Of a stretch of DNA of 20,971 nt, positions 14,166 to 20,287 are shown piece after piece; the first letter of the stretch is position 1, and every line of letters begins with the position of its first letter. The translations under genes were made by a program, and so were the position numbers. The stretch lies in the IMG/VR virus record IMGVR_UViG_3300025889_001150, positions 1 through 20,971 of that record. One strand, written 5' to 3'. The notes beneath the pieces were generated by a model. That model worked only from the letters and a program-made list of their open reading frames with translations, made no database searches and was not told the DNA's origin. This stretch comes from a virus.

Positions 14166-14413
14166 TTGCGTTAGAATTAACGCAAATGTATCCAATTCTG
14201 TTGCCAAGCTGGATACCCACTCCGCAATGCGCTACTGTTTAGGCAGCCATTGCAAGATCATAAACTTCATCGTTTGCGTTTATGTTTAAATTGACTCTAT
14301 TAAGTCCTATTCACACAGCGTCGAATCCAGTACGCCCCCGTCGATTTTTATTGGTGGAGGCGGGCGGAGTTGAACCGCCGTCCGTCATGTCTTAATAACT
14401 CAAATCATTGAGT
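14166..14413 (-). ncRNA. ssrA: Circularly permuted (two-piece) tmRNA
   Basis: The normal 3' part comes first on the minus strand: a hairpin (14398-14413), TATTAAG (14391-14397), the T-arm GGCGG-TTCAACT-CCGCC, acceptor strand CGCCTCC and ACCA (14352-14355). Twelve bases later the normal 5' end follows: GGGGGCG (14333-14339), then TACTGGATTCGACG. The two acceptor strands pair over 7 bp with the alanine identity pair G3-U70 and A73. CTTAATA (14298-14304) pairs with TATTAAG as helix P2. The tag frame (14277-14239) encodes ANDEVYDLAMAA then TAA. Two further helices close the coding piece (14188-14216 and 14166-14185). tmRNA rescues stalled ribosomes and tags products for proteolysis. Exact ends are estimated. 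Confidence 0.9.
14239..14277 (-). other. tmRNA tag reading frame (ANDEVYDLAMAA)
   Basis: Twelve codons beginning with the resume codon GCA and ending in TAA. The start ANDE matches the commonest proteobacterial tag start, and the end AMAA is a degron type recognised by ClpXP, close to the ALAA/AVAA ends seen in alphaproteobacteria. Confidence 0.85.
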
Positions 14414-14581
14414 CTATGCGGGCTGATCCTCTTTACTACTGTGTAGATAAGTAATCTGCCCACAAGTATATTGTGGCGTGTCTTCGACACATTTACCACA
14501 TTTAGAGCCGACTAAGTGATAGTAATAATCGTTTTCTTGCAACATCTTGTCAGTTATTGCATTACAGATACATACATACAC
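14414..14581 (-). CDS. Bfd-like [2Fe-2S] protein, 55 aa
   Basis: A GTG eight bases after AAGGAG opens a frame beginning MYVCICNAIT and containing VGSKCGKCVED: the C-x-C (C4, C6) and C-x-x-C (C28, C31) ligand pattern of bacterioferritin-associated ferredoxin. In bacteria Bfd reduces bacterioferritin to release iron. This version has a shorter middle (21 residues between the cysteine pairs, against 31 in E. coli Bfd) and an extra Cys40. The stop lies directly before the first hairpin of the tmRNA. Cluster binding and any link to host iron stores are inferred. Confidence 0.75.
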   Translation of the reverse strand: MYVCICNAITDKMLQENDYYYHLVGSKCGKCVEDTPQYTCGQITYLHSSKEDQPA

Positions 14582-14607
14582 TCACTCGTCTCCTTATAAA
14601 TTAGGTC

Positions 14608-14660
14608 GGGGGCGCAAGTAAATGCTTTAAGGCGTCCTATGTGTGCTAATAGCCACCCCC
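14608..14660 (-). other. GGGGGTG/CGCCCCC paired segment
   Basis: Minus-strand GGGGGTG (14654-14660) and CGCCCCC (14608-14614) can form a 7-bp helix enclosing 39 bases, followed by GACC. The helix resembles the tmRNA acceptor stem nearby, but no T-arm or anticodon arm is present, so it is not a tRNA. It lies just upstream of the Bfd-like gene. Confidence 0.35.
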
Positions 14661-14812
14661 TAGTGAGTTGTGCTGCCTCGTGAACCTTTGAAAGTTTTAA
14701 TGGTCTTATGCACTAGAAGCTCACTTGGAACTTCGAAGTTTTTGTCTTAGGTCCAAACTTCATAACCCAAGCCTTGATCGTTTTTGAGAAAACGGGCAAG
14801 AAACTCGCGCAT
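14660..14812 (-). pseudogene. Small frame interrupted by an in-frame TAA
   Basis: An ATG at 14812 opens 21 codons (MREFLARFLKNDQGLGYEV, then WT) to a TAA at 14749-14747; the same frame continues for 28 more codons (DKNFEVPSELLV, then HKTIKTFKGSRG) to TAG. Both halves look protein-like, so this may be a 50-residue gene broken by one stop, or only the first 21 codons are used. The ribosome binding site is weak. Confidence 0.35.
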
Positions 14813-14839
14813 TTAGAGTCTACCGTTGACTAGCAAATA

Positions 14840-14989
14840 CTACTTTTTAGTGTAGTACCTACGACACTCTTGAACGCTTTCTGCAATGCCTTGTTCGACT
14901 TCAGCCTTGCATTTTTCGTTCAGAGCCTTGTTATCGCTCGGTATGATTAACAGAGCAATAACGATCAATGCGATGGTGACACCATCCAT
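14840..14989 (-). CDS. Small membrane-anchored protein, 49 aa
   Basis: AAGGAG upstream of ATG. The N-terminal hydrophobic helix (MDGVTIALIVIALLIIP) is followed by a charged helix with two cysteines (KCKAEVEQG, ECRRYYTKK). It is either membrane-anchored or exported. It is the first clear protein gene after the long structured leader. Function unknown. Confidence 0.6.
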   Translation of the reverse strand: MDGVTIALIVIALLIIPSDNKALNEKCKAEVEQGIAESVQECRRYYTKK

Positions 14990-15115
14990 GATCTTCTCCT
15001 TCTTTGTACACTAAGTAAGTGGGCTGTGGATGAGCATTATACTTTCACCACGATCTTTACTACCTTATCCAGTAACATTGAACCTGCTTCAAGAGCGAGG
15101 ACTGGTCTCTGGTTT

Positions 15116-15155
15116 CCCACTAATAAACATACTCGCAAATATGCTTATTAGTGGG
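15116..15155 (-). repeat. 16-bp perfect hairpin
   Basis: The arms 15116-15131 and 15140-15155 pair over 16 positions with one G-U pair, around an 8-base loop (minus strand TTTGCGAG). No T-run follows on either side, so it is not a standard terminator. It may be an RNA stability or processing element. Confidence 0.75.
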
Positions 15156-15399
15156 CAGGACTTTTTGCGCTGAGGAAGCCCTGCGAAACCTCAAATGCAC
15201 ATAGGAATGATACCAATTTAGCGTGCTTCGTATTTATCTGCGTGCTCAGGACGACTCCCGAGGAGAATTAAATTGAATTCTCACTGGTCTGTTTTTGTAT
15301 AGCCAAAAGGGTCCGAAAAAAAGCTGCGAGGTCTACGCGCCCAGAATATATCTGCTTTTCGCCGTCGCCCAAGTTATTATAGAGCACTTAGGATACACT

Positions 15400-15490
15400 G
15401 GTAGAGAGTGTCTACCCCACCCATCATCAGGGAGATGGCACCTCGACAGAAAATGTCTGTCACATCCAACGTCAGCAGGGAGTTGGCACC
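15400..15490 (-). repeat. Tandem structured RNA units with compensatory changes
   Basis: Unit 1 (15490-15445) and unit 2 (15442-15400) share GGTGCCA, then TCCCTG, A or C, TGA within a loop, then a 6-bp hairpin. Stem arms differ but still pair: CCAAC/GTTGG versus CCATC/GGTGG, and GACAGA/TCTGTC versus GGTAGA/TCTACC. The second stem shows two full base-pair replacements, the signature of a selected RNA fold. Confidence 0.65.
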
Positions 15491-15535
15491 TTGCAGAATT
15501 TTGTTGAGTCTCTGCTCCTCTCATTCAATACAAGT

Positions 15536-15564
15536 ATTATACAAGCTTAAGGATTATAAGTCAA
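15536..15564 (-). promoter_or_regulatory. Leftward sigma70 promoter of the tmRNA and structural unit
   Basis: TTGACT (15559-15564), 17 bases, TATAAT (15536-15541) on the minus strand, with flank AAATAATTC. No promoter of similar quality was seen from here down to 6593, so it may drive the whole unit. Confidence 0.88.
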
Positions 15565-15574
15565 GAATTATTTT

Positions 15575-15763
15575 TCACATGGGGTCTAATAAATTTTCTG
15601 TTGGAACCGTTACTTTAAAGTCTTCCCCGTCAATAGTTAAAGTATATGTTACTGTATCATAATCAGGAACATAAGCTTCTACAAAACCACTGCCGAAAAT
15701 ATTATTAATAATTTTTTTCTCTTTCCATTTCTGGAAATCAATTACTTTAGAAGTAGTCTTCAT
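15575..15763 (-). CDS. Hypothetical protein, 62 aa
   Basis: Starts at an ATG overlapping the end of the preceding gene with AGGA upstream. A basic helical N-terminus (KVIDFQKWKEKKIINN) is followed by a beta-rich C-terminus (VTYTLTIDGEDFKVTV). Not recognised. Ends directly before the next promoter. Confidence 0.6.
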   Translation of the reverse strand: MKTTSKVIDFQKWKEKKIINNIFGSGFVEAYVPDYDTVTYTLTIDGEDFKVTVPTENLLDPM

Positions 15764-16007
15764 CTGTTCCAAATCCTGCGGAAGCTAGTGCGTCACCGTC
15801 CCAATCTGTTAGCCATTCGTCTTCATCATACATAGCTTTTTCTACGGCTAACTCTTCTTCTATAGCTCTTTGAACAAGTTCAAGCGCATAGTCAAGAGTA
15901 ACATCAAAACGAGCTACTACTTCTTCAGCCATTTCGTATGGCTCAGTATCCCACATTGCTAGTACAATATGAGAAACTTCTTGATAGAGTTCTCCAATAC
16001 TACCCAT
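15747..16007 (-). CDS. Acidic hypothetical protein, 86 aa
   Basis: A helical acidic protein (AEEVVARFDVTLDYALELVQ) with an Asp/Glu-rich tail. The helix pattern suggests a small UBA-like or antirepressor-type fold, but I cannot name it. The start has a weak GGTAGA upstream and lies one base from the preceding gene. Confidence 0.6.
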   Translation of the reverse strand: MGSIGELYQEVSHIVLAMWDTEPYEMAEEVVARFDVTLDYALELVQRAIEEELAVEKAMYDEDEWLTDWDGDALASAGFGTDEDYF

Positions 16008-16008
16008 A

Positions 16009-16299
16009 TTATCTACCTATATCTTTTACATTCTCTTTCGAGATGACCATGTAGCCGCCTTTGTTATAGGCAATCGCTACAGTGTGGTTTTTACTTTCTG
16101 TTTGCTTGTACGAAGTATCTGCTGGTGGCACATACTTTGTCATAGGCACAGAAGGATATTGAGCACTTTCACCTGCTCGATCATTTCTAAGTAAAGCTTC
16201 TTCCGCTGCTCGAAATGCAGGTTTTGCTTTTGTTACCCGATAACCAGGTTTTCTACGTCTACCTGAGTAAGTGTGGTTAATACTTCCTTGGATTATCAT
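16009..16299 (-). CDS. Conserved phage protein of unknown function, 96 aa
   Basis: Begins MIIQGSINHTYSGRRRKPGY, followed by AKPAFR and a C-terminal IAYNKGGYMVISKENVKDIG. I recall this pattern from small proteins of marine phages with no assigned function. The start at 16299 follows AGGAGAG and lies downstream of its own promoter; a longer frame would cross the promoter and is rejected. Confidence 0.7.
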   Translation of the reverse strand: MIIQGSINHTYSGRRRKPGYRVTKAKPAFRAAEEALLRNDRAGESAQYPSVPMTKYVPPADTSYKQTESKNHTVAIAYNKGGYMVISKENVKDIGR

Positions 16300-16324
16300 A
16301 TACTCTCCTACTGTCAATATGTAT

Positions 16325-16353
16325 ATTATAGTAGCAAAGAGCATTATTGTCAA
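16325..16353 (-). promoter_or_regulatory. Leftward sigma70 promoter
   Basis: TTGACA (16348-16353), 17 bases, TATAAT (16325-16330) on the minus strand, with flank AAATAATTC. It serves the 16299-15575 genes. Confidence 0.9.
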
Positions 16354-16356
16354 GAA

Positions 16357-16536
16357 TTATTTACCGTGAAGTGCTTTTAAAATTTCAATCCAATCTTCGT
16401 CACTAATTTTTCTAGAATCATGATGAAAAGGCGCTACAGGGCTTTCATCTTCCCCATAGCGTCCTCGCTCACCGTTTCCATCTGCGTTCAGTTCAGTCAA
16501 TTCTTTCTGAACCCCTCTATAGTTCGGACTCGACAT
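16357..16536 (-). CDS. Hypothetical protein, 59 aa
   Basis: A small hydrophilic protein (MSSPNYRGVQKELTELN, then DEDWIEILKALHGK). A TTG two codons upstream is an alternative start. It overlaps the preceding gene by 20 bases and ends just before the promoter. Function unknown. Confidence 0.55.
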   Translation of the reverse strand: MSSPNYRGVQKELTELNADGNGERGRYGEDESPVAPFHHDSRKISDEDWIEILKALHGK

Positions 16537-16813
16537 ACTCAATTACCTCGGTTACCGAATGAAGTATATCAGTTAATCTTTCTTCTTCAGCCGGATCGTT
16601 ACCTGCGCTAAACACGGAGGTGATCTTTTCTTCAATTCCTGCTTTAATGCAGTAGAGTTCATCAACGATAGAAGGCTCTTGCTCTCCTGTTACGTGACCA
16701 CAAACATTCAAAAAGGAACTAATTTTTTCTGCTAAAACTTTTGACGATCCTGTCTCAAAATCAAAATTGATGGAGTCCGTTCCATCTCTCATATTTAGGG
16801 ACCAGTTTTTCAT
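16517..16813 (-). CDS. Hypothetical protein, 98 aa
   Basis: A soluble acidic protein with an N-terminal beta part (MRDGTDSINFDFETG) and helical C-terminus (EERLTDILHSVTEVIEYVES). GGAG lies upstream of the ATG, which overlaps the previous stop. Not recognised. Confidence 0.6.
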   Translation of the reverse strand: MKNWSLNMRDGTDSINFDFETGSSKVLAEKISSFLNVCGHVTGEQEPSIVDELYCIKAGIEEKITSVFSAGNDPAEEERLTDILHSVTEVIEYVESEL

Positions 16814-17019
16814 CGTTGTGCTCCATGTCCATTTTCTAATACTTCAAGTAACTCATGATAATGTGCTACTTGTGCTAATTCTGTTTCAAGAGCTTCCATA
16901 AAATTTGTATGCTCTGGAATTGGTCTAGGATTGTCTAAAAGCAACTCAAAATTCATACGATGGTATGACAGCTTCCCTTTGAGGTAATCTCGTAGAGCAT
17001 ACTCTACCTTTGCACTCAT
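16810..17019 (-). CDS. Hypothetical helical protein, 69 aa
   Basis: A helical protein (KVEYALRDYLKGKLSYHR, then ELAQVAHYHELLEVLENG) with ATGA overlaps at both ends. No family recognised. Confidence 0.6.
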   Translation of the reverse strand: MSAKVEYALRDYLKGKLSYHRMNFELLLDNPRPIPEHTNFMEALETELAQVAHYHELLEVLENGHGAQR

Positions 17020-17219
17020 ACAGAAACTCCTCTTAATTTAAGTTCTTTTCTTGCTTTTACACGAAGTTTACGTTCACCCTTACGAAGAGTAGAATCTTCT
17101 TTTGTGCAAAGCTCTACAAGAGTAGAAGTCTTAACACCTGCAATCGGAAATACTTGAACAGTTTTCTCTCCAGTTTTTCGGTTGTAGTTAATTTGGTTGG
17201 GTTTCCATTTCATAGCCAT
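17016..17219 (-). CDS. Basic hypothetical protein, 67 aa
   Basis: Starts at the ATG behind GAGGAG (17219) rather than six codons further upstream, because that longer start would place the ribosome binding site inside the gene. The C-terminal half is very basic (LRKGERKLRVKARKELKLRG), suggesting nucleic-acid binding. First gene after the 17273 promoter. Confidence 0.6.
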   Translation of the reverse strand: MAMKWKPNQINYNRKTGEKTVQVFPIAGVKTSTLVELCTKEDSTLRKGERKLRVKARKELKLRGVSV

Positions 17220-17244
17220 ATTGCTCTCCTCATTCAATGTAGAT

Positions 17245-17273
17245 ATTATACCGGCTAGAGATTACTTTGTCAA
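17245..17273 (-). promoter_or_regulatory. Leftward sigma70 promoter
   Basis: TTGACA (17268-17273), 17 bases, TATAAT (17245-17250) on the minus strand. Its left flank (AAAAGAT) differs from the TTCTTGAC type. It overlaps the end of the DUF3310 gene. Confidence 0.85.
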
Positions 17274-17555
17274 ATCTTTTTTGGTGCTCTTGAAGTATTC
17301 TTTTAAGGCTGCATTATCTGTTAAGTAGAAGTTTTCTACTTGTTCAGCATCTTGAGCAAGGTCTATTAGAATTTCAGCATAGTGTATAATCTTTTTCAGA
17401 TCTTCCACACCACCTTTATCACGCCAGCGGGTCACGTATTTTACAATACAACCTTCCGCAAAACTTAATTTATTCTTCTCTGCATATTCTGTTGGCTGAA
17501 TTGCATACTTTTTATAATGTTCTCCGCCAACTTGTTTTTCCCATGGATTAGACAT
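17262..17555 (-). CDS. DUF3310 family protein (T7 gp1.7-like)
   Basis: The 97-residue protein has the family pattern: NPWEKQVGGEHYKKYAIQP (residues 3-21), FAEGCIVKYVTRWRDKGG and EDLKKIIHYAEIL. DUF3310 is related to the C-terminal part of T7 gp1.7, a nucleotide kinase acting on dTMP/dGMP; kinase activity here is inferred only from that relation. The ATG follows GGGAGTGGA and overlaps the previous gene by 8 bases. It belongs with ThyX and the MazG-like protein in nucleotide metabolism. Confidence 0.8.
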   Translation of the reverse strand: MSNPWEKQVGGEHYKKYAIQPTEYAEKNKLSFAEGCIVKYVTRWRDKGGVEDLKKIIHYAEILIDLAQDAEQVENFYLTDNAALKEYFKSTKKDLTK

Positions 17556-17721
17556 TCCACTCCCATCCTTCATTAATTGAGTCCTGTGCACATTGAATAT
17601 ATTCTTTATCCTCTTCACTGAGTACAGACCAAAACTTACTTACACTTAAAGTAAGTGCATAGACTTCTGTCGGATTTTTCAGGTGGTAGTTATTCTCCAT
17701 CCAATTTTGGAGAGTATCCAT
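17548..17721 (-). CDS. Hypothetical protein, 57 aa
   Basis: A helical, acidic protein (ENNYHLKNPTEVYALTLSVS, then SEEDKEYIQCAQDSINEG). The ATG at 17721 lies just after the o-spanin stop; longer frames overlap the spanin gene. An AAGGAG is present but 14 bases away, so the start is not certain. Confidence 0.55.
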   Translation of the reverse strand: MDTLQNWMENNYHLKNPTEVYALTLSVSKFWSVLSEEDKEYIQCAQDSINEGWEWNV

Positions 17722-17728
17722 TCTAAAT

Positions 17729-18163
17729 TTAATTCTCTCCTTGATGCTCAAGCCATTCCTCCGCAGTAGTTCCTTCGCTTTCAGTAGTTGCTTCTCGATA
17801 ATAAATGATGAGTTCTTTCTGTTGGCGCACGTACCGGCGCACTTCTTGAAAGTTCTCCGCCATTTTCTCATACCCATCTGGAGTAAGTGCGAATACGACA
17901 AACTGACCATCCAATAATTTTTCGATGATCTTCACTTGCTCGTCGAGGTTCTCCTCCGTAATTACAAAAAAATTTACATCGAGTAAATCAATCTCCTGTG
18001 GGAGGGGCGGCTGGTAGATCCGAAGCGGAACTTTCTCCGTCACTGTTATTATTTGTGGCTCCGGTATCACTGGGTCCGGCTTGCTCGGCCACTTTGGAAT
18101 CCACTGACAACCCTGGAGTAGTAGGCTCGCCGTCATCAGCGTCCATAAGTTCTTTTGTATCAT
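17729..18163 (-). CDS. Probable outer-membrane spanin (o-spanin) lipoprotein
   Basis: Hydrophobic N-terminus with the lipobox LQGC (Cys19), then a proline-rich stretch (PKWPSKPDPVIPEPQ) typical of o-spanins, and a helical charged C-terminus. At 144 aa it is longer than lambda Rz1. It begins inside the i-spanin gene in another frame (176-base overlap), the Rz/Rz1 arrangement. It would join inner and outer membranes at lysis. Confidence 0.7.
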   Translation of the reverse strand: MIQKNLWTLMTASLLLQGCQWIPKWPSKPDPVIPEPQIITVTEKVPLRIYQPPLPQEIDLLDVNFFVITEENLDEQVKIIEKLLDGQFVVFALTPDGYEKMAENFQEVRRYVRQQKELIIYYREATTESEGTTAEEWLEHQGEN

Positions 18164-18539
18164 TTTCTAGTGCCCTAAATACTTTTGCAGTTCCATTGTT
18201 AATTCGAGTTTCAATCAGACCAGGCTTTGCTCGTGCAAGACGAGTAAGATTGTGATCTTTAAAAACTTTTAGATAGTTCTGCTTTTCTTTGTTCAGTTCA
18301 TTGTTTCTTTGAGTAAGCTGCGTCATTGCTGCTTCAGACTTTTTTGCGTTTTCTTCCGCAGCACGAAGCGAATCTTGTGCAGTTTTGACTGCCAACTCCA
18401 TCTGAACTTGGTTTTCTTTTAAAGTACGATTGTTGCTTTCTAACTGAACTACCGTACTTTCCAAAGTCGAGACAGTAGCTACATGATATGCGTAGCCACC
18501 GCCTGCAGCCATTAAAAAGACTAAAATAAGCCAGGGCAT
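17988..18539 (-). CDS. Probable inner-membrane spanin (i-spanin)
   Basis: One N-terminal membrane anchor (about residues 2-22, MPWLILVFLMAAGGGYAYH) followed by about 75 residues of coiled coil (STLESTVVQLESNNRTLKEN onwards) and a disordered acidic tail. The architecture and position directly after the lysozyme, with a lipoprotein gene overlapping its 3' end, fit an Rz-type i-spanin. Start coupled to the lysozyme stop as TAATG. Confidence 0.72.
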   Translation of the reverse strand: MPWLILVFLMAAGGGYAYHVATVSTLESTVVQLESNNRTLKENQVQMELAVKTAQDSLRAAEENAKKSEAAMTQLTQRNNELNKEKQNYLKVFKDHNLTRLARAKPGLIETRINNGTAKVFRALENDTKELMDADDGEPTTPGLSVDSKVAEQAGPSDTGATNNNSDGESSASDLPAAPPTGD

Positions 18540-18982
18540 TACATAGCCTCTAGACGCACCATGAGCCTTTCTGCTCGATTGGTTACTTGCTTATGCCAGC
18601 GAGAGTCCCGTCCTTCGACGGCAGCTTTCGCCCAGTCGTGCTCGCAAAGTGCGGCATTGAACTTTTTAAACTGTGATAAACGAGGGCGTCCCATATTAAA
18701 CATCATGTTTACTACAACTTCTTGAACTTCCCCAGGAAAATCATGCCATGCGTTTTCATATAGTTTTTCACACTCATCAATGGCAGTATCTAAATCTTTT
18801 TCAAAGGCTTCCCAGACACGCTCTTCTGAAACCGGAGTTCCTTCATCGCAACCGTGTTCTGGGTCACCTTCAACAATTAAATGTCCCACACCAAATGTAG
18901 GATAGCCAAGATGGTCTTTGTAGATTTTATATTCTACGCCTTCGTCAACTTTCAGTGTTTCAAATACTGATTCTCTATTCAT
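18539..18982 (-). CDS. T4-type lysozyme (endolysin, GH24)
   Basis: The 147-residue protein has the GH24 catalytic triad with exact T4 spacing: E14, D23 and T29 (E-x8-D-x5-T), followed by GVGH and later NMMFNMG. It hydrolyses the MurNAc-GlcNAc bonds of peptidoglycan. There is no signal peptide, so a holin is required. The ATG at 18982 follows GGAG and overlaps the previous stop by 4 bases. It heads a lysis cassette with the two spanins. Confidence 0.9.
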   Translation of the reverse strand: MNRESVFETLKVDEGVEYKIYKDHLGYPTFGVGHLIVEGDPEHGCDEGTPVSEERVWEAFEKDLDTAIDECEKLYENAWHDFPGEVQEVVVNMMFNMGRPRLSQFKKFNAALCEHDWAKAAVEGRDSRWHKQVTNRAERLMVRLEAM

Positions 18983-19191
18983 GCTACTCTCCATTCTATA
19001 ATGGTAGACTTATGTATGTCTTCCCATTCCTTGGCTATCGGATTATAGCCTACAATTTTATCTGACTTTGGGTTTTGAGGTACTTTAAAACAAGTATTCA
19101 AAGTAAATGTTTTTGTTATCTCTTTTCCGCTGTTTAAACTTTTAAATGTAATATCAACTTCACCTTTTAGTAAAGCATCTATTAAGTTCAT
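18979..19191 (-). CDS. Small beta-barrel-like protein, 70 aa
   Basis: The pattern LLKGEVDITFKSLNSGKEI, TKTFTLN and a C-terminal YNPIAKEWEDIHKSTIIEW resembles phage WYL_2/DUF2693 proteins, small SH3-like proteins. The match is by pattern only; function unknown. Overlaps both neighbours by 4 bases. Confidence 0.6.
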   Translation of the reverse strand: MNLIDALLKGEVDITFKSLNSGKEITKTFTLNTCFKVPQNPKSDKIVGYNPIAKEWEDIHKSTIIEWRVA

Positions 19192-19520
19192 AAATCCTCT
19201 TGTTTTACAAAGATGCCATCAATCATCTTTCCTTTTCTGTCTTTAATATCCATCCATGCAACTTCAAGGCAGTCGGTCATATGCAGATTATTTCTTTCCA
19301 TAATATTAATCATTACTACAAGCATATCTCCAAGATCATCACGAATATCTTTTCCTTTGCAAACACTATCTGAAAGCTCTCCAAGTTCCTGCATTAGTTT
19401 GAGAACTTGGTCTTTGTCAGTGCTGCCTTCAATTAGATTTCGGTCACGATGCCAAGTCTTAATTCTTGACACCATTACATCAGTGATACCTCTTGCCTCT
19501 CCGTTCCACTTATCATTCAT
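19188..19520 (-). CDS. MazG-like nucleotide pyrophosphohydrolase
   Basis: The 110-residue protein carries LMQELGELSDSV (E45, E48) and DDLGDMLVVMINI (D61, D62, D65), the ExxE and (E/D)xxD metal-binding pattern of all-alpha NTP pyrophosphatases. The family hydrolyses (d)NTPs; phage versions may rebalance nucleotide pools. The usual Glu of the second motif appears as Asp. Start overlaps a small membrane gene by 4 bases. Confidence 0.8.
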   Translation of the reverse strand: MNDKWNGEARGITDVMVSRIKTWHRDRNLIEGSTDKDQVLKLMQELGELSDSVCKGKDIRDDLGDMLVVMINIMERNNLHMTDCLEVAWMDIKDRKGKMIDGIFVKQEDL

Positions 19521-19639
19521 ACTAGAAAATTTCCCATAGGTAAATTATACTTTACTGCATACATATATCCAACCCAGTTCATATAAGTAATTAAACCAAG
19601 AACTGATAATGCCACTGCACTATTTCTTATACGTTTCAT
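19517..19639 (-). CDS. Small membrane protein, 40 aa
   Basis: An ATG behind GGGGAG, overlapping the ThyX stop by 4 bases and the MazG-like start by 4 bases. Basic N-terminus (MKRIRNS) and one hydrophobic helix (AVALSVLGLITYMNWVGYMY). Function unknown. Confidence 0.6.
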   Translation of the reverse strand: MKRIRNSAVALSVLGLITYMNWVGYMYAVKYNLPMGNFLV

Positions 19640-20262
19640 TCGTCTCCCCAGACGTCAGCCCCGTTTTCCACGAGTATTCTTTTGCACTCAAGTGCAATTA
19701 GTTGATGTTCTTTCTGAGTACCGTTTCCGCCACGTAATTCTACGAAGTGCATCCATGATCTCAGCGTTCCTGTCATGTACAGTCGAGATTGTATAAGTCC
19801 TTCCGGTAATACTGCCCTCGCCTGTTCTTTTGCAATTCCGTTTTTTATTGCCCACTGATAAGCAGCTAATGAAACATCCGTTACTGAATCTTGAAAATTT
19901 TTCCATCCAGTAGCAAGATTTTTATCGTCTGTTTCAATACTGTTTTGTCTATTTTTCGTATCTTGTAGTCTGGCTTCACGAGTAACAAACTGTAAATCTT
20001 CTGTGGGGTCTGCATATCTCTGACTAAACTCTTGAAAAGAAAAAGAGCGGTGTCGAAGAATTTGTCGAGCAATATCTCTTGTAGTAGTAATCTCCATACA
20101 AGCAGAAGCCATTTCAAAAGGACTAAAATGCCCTTCTTTTTTTAGATACTTAAGTAGCTTTGGTGCTGTTTTGGAATTATTTTGGTTGGCGGGATTACTT
20201 ACACGAGCACAATAAGCGATAACGTCCATCGCATTCGGCGTTACCCAAACTAAATTTATCAT
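19636..20262 (-). CDS. thyX: Flavin-dependent thymidylate synthase
   Basis: The 208-residue protein has the ThyX signature RHRSFSFQEFSQRY at residues 70-83 and a conserved C-terminal LRSWMHFVELR segment. ThyX makes dTMP from dUMP using methylene-tetrahydrofolate, FAD and NADPH. Length is normal. The ATG at 20262 follows GGAG and lies downstream of a strong promoter. First gene of the nucleotide-metabolism and lysis unit. Confidence 0.95.
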   Translation of the reverse strand: MINLVWVTPNAMDVIAYCARVSNPANQNNSKTAPKLLKYLKKEGHFSPFEMASACMEITTTRDIARQILRHRSFSFQEFSQRYADPTEDLQFVTREARLQDTKNRQNSIETDDKNLATGWKNFQDSVTDVSLAAYQWAIKNGIAKEQARAVLPEGLIQSRLYMTGTLRSWMHFVELRGGNGTQKEHQLIALECKRILVENGADVWGDE

Positions 20263-20287
20263 TGAATTCTCCACTATCTAAGAGCAT

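Larger units (their letters stand above)
14990..15529 (-). ncRNA. Long structured leader, candidate regulatory RNA
   Basis: About 540 bases between the expected transcription start and the first clear gene. It holds, in order on the minus strand, a GCAGA/TCTGC hairpin, two tandem structured units (15490-15400), a T7 run (15316-15322) resembling an attenuator end, a GAGAATT/AATTCTC hairpin and a 16-bp hairpin (15116-15155). I see no convincing gene; a 32-codon frame without a ribosome binding site lies near 15030-15140. Function could be a riboswitch-like control or a separate small RNA. Confidence 0.5.

Noticed and set aside
14608-14660. tRNA gene
   Set aside because: Only a 7-bp end helix is present; length is 53 bases and there is no T-arm or anticodon arm.
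15400-15490. SAM-I riboswitch or hammerhead ribozyme
   Set aside because: GGTGCCAACTCC and CTGATGA recall these classes, but the remaining conserved cores of both are missing.
14990-15529. tRNA cluster or CRISPR array in the long leader
   Set aside because: No cloverleaf could be drawn, and the two similar units are adjacent structured copies rather than regular repeats with spacers.
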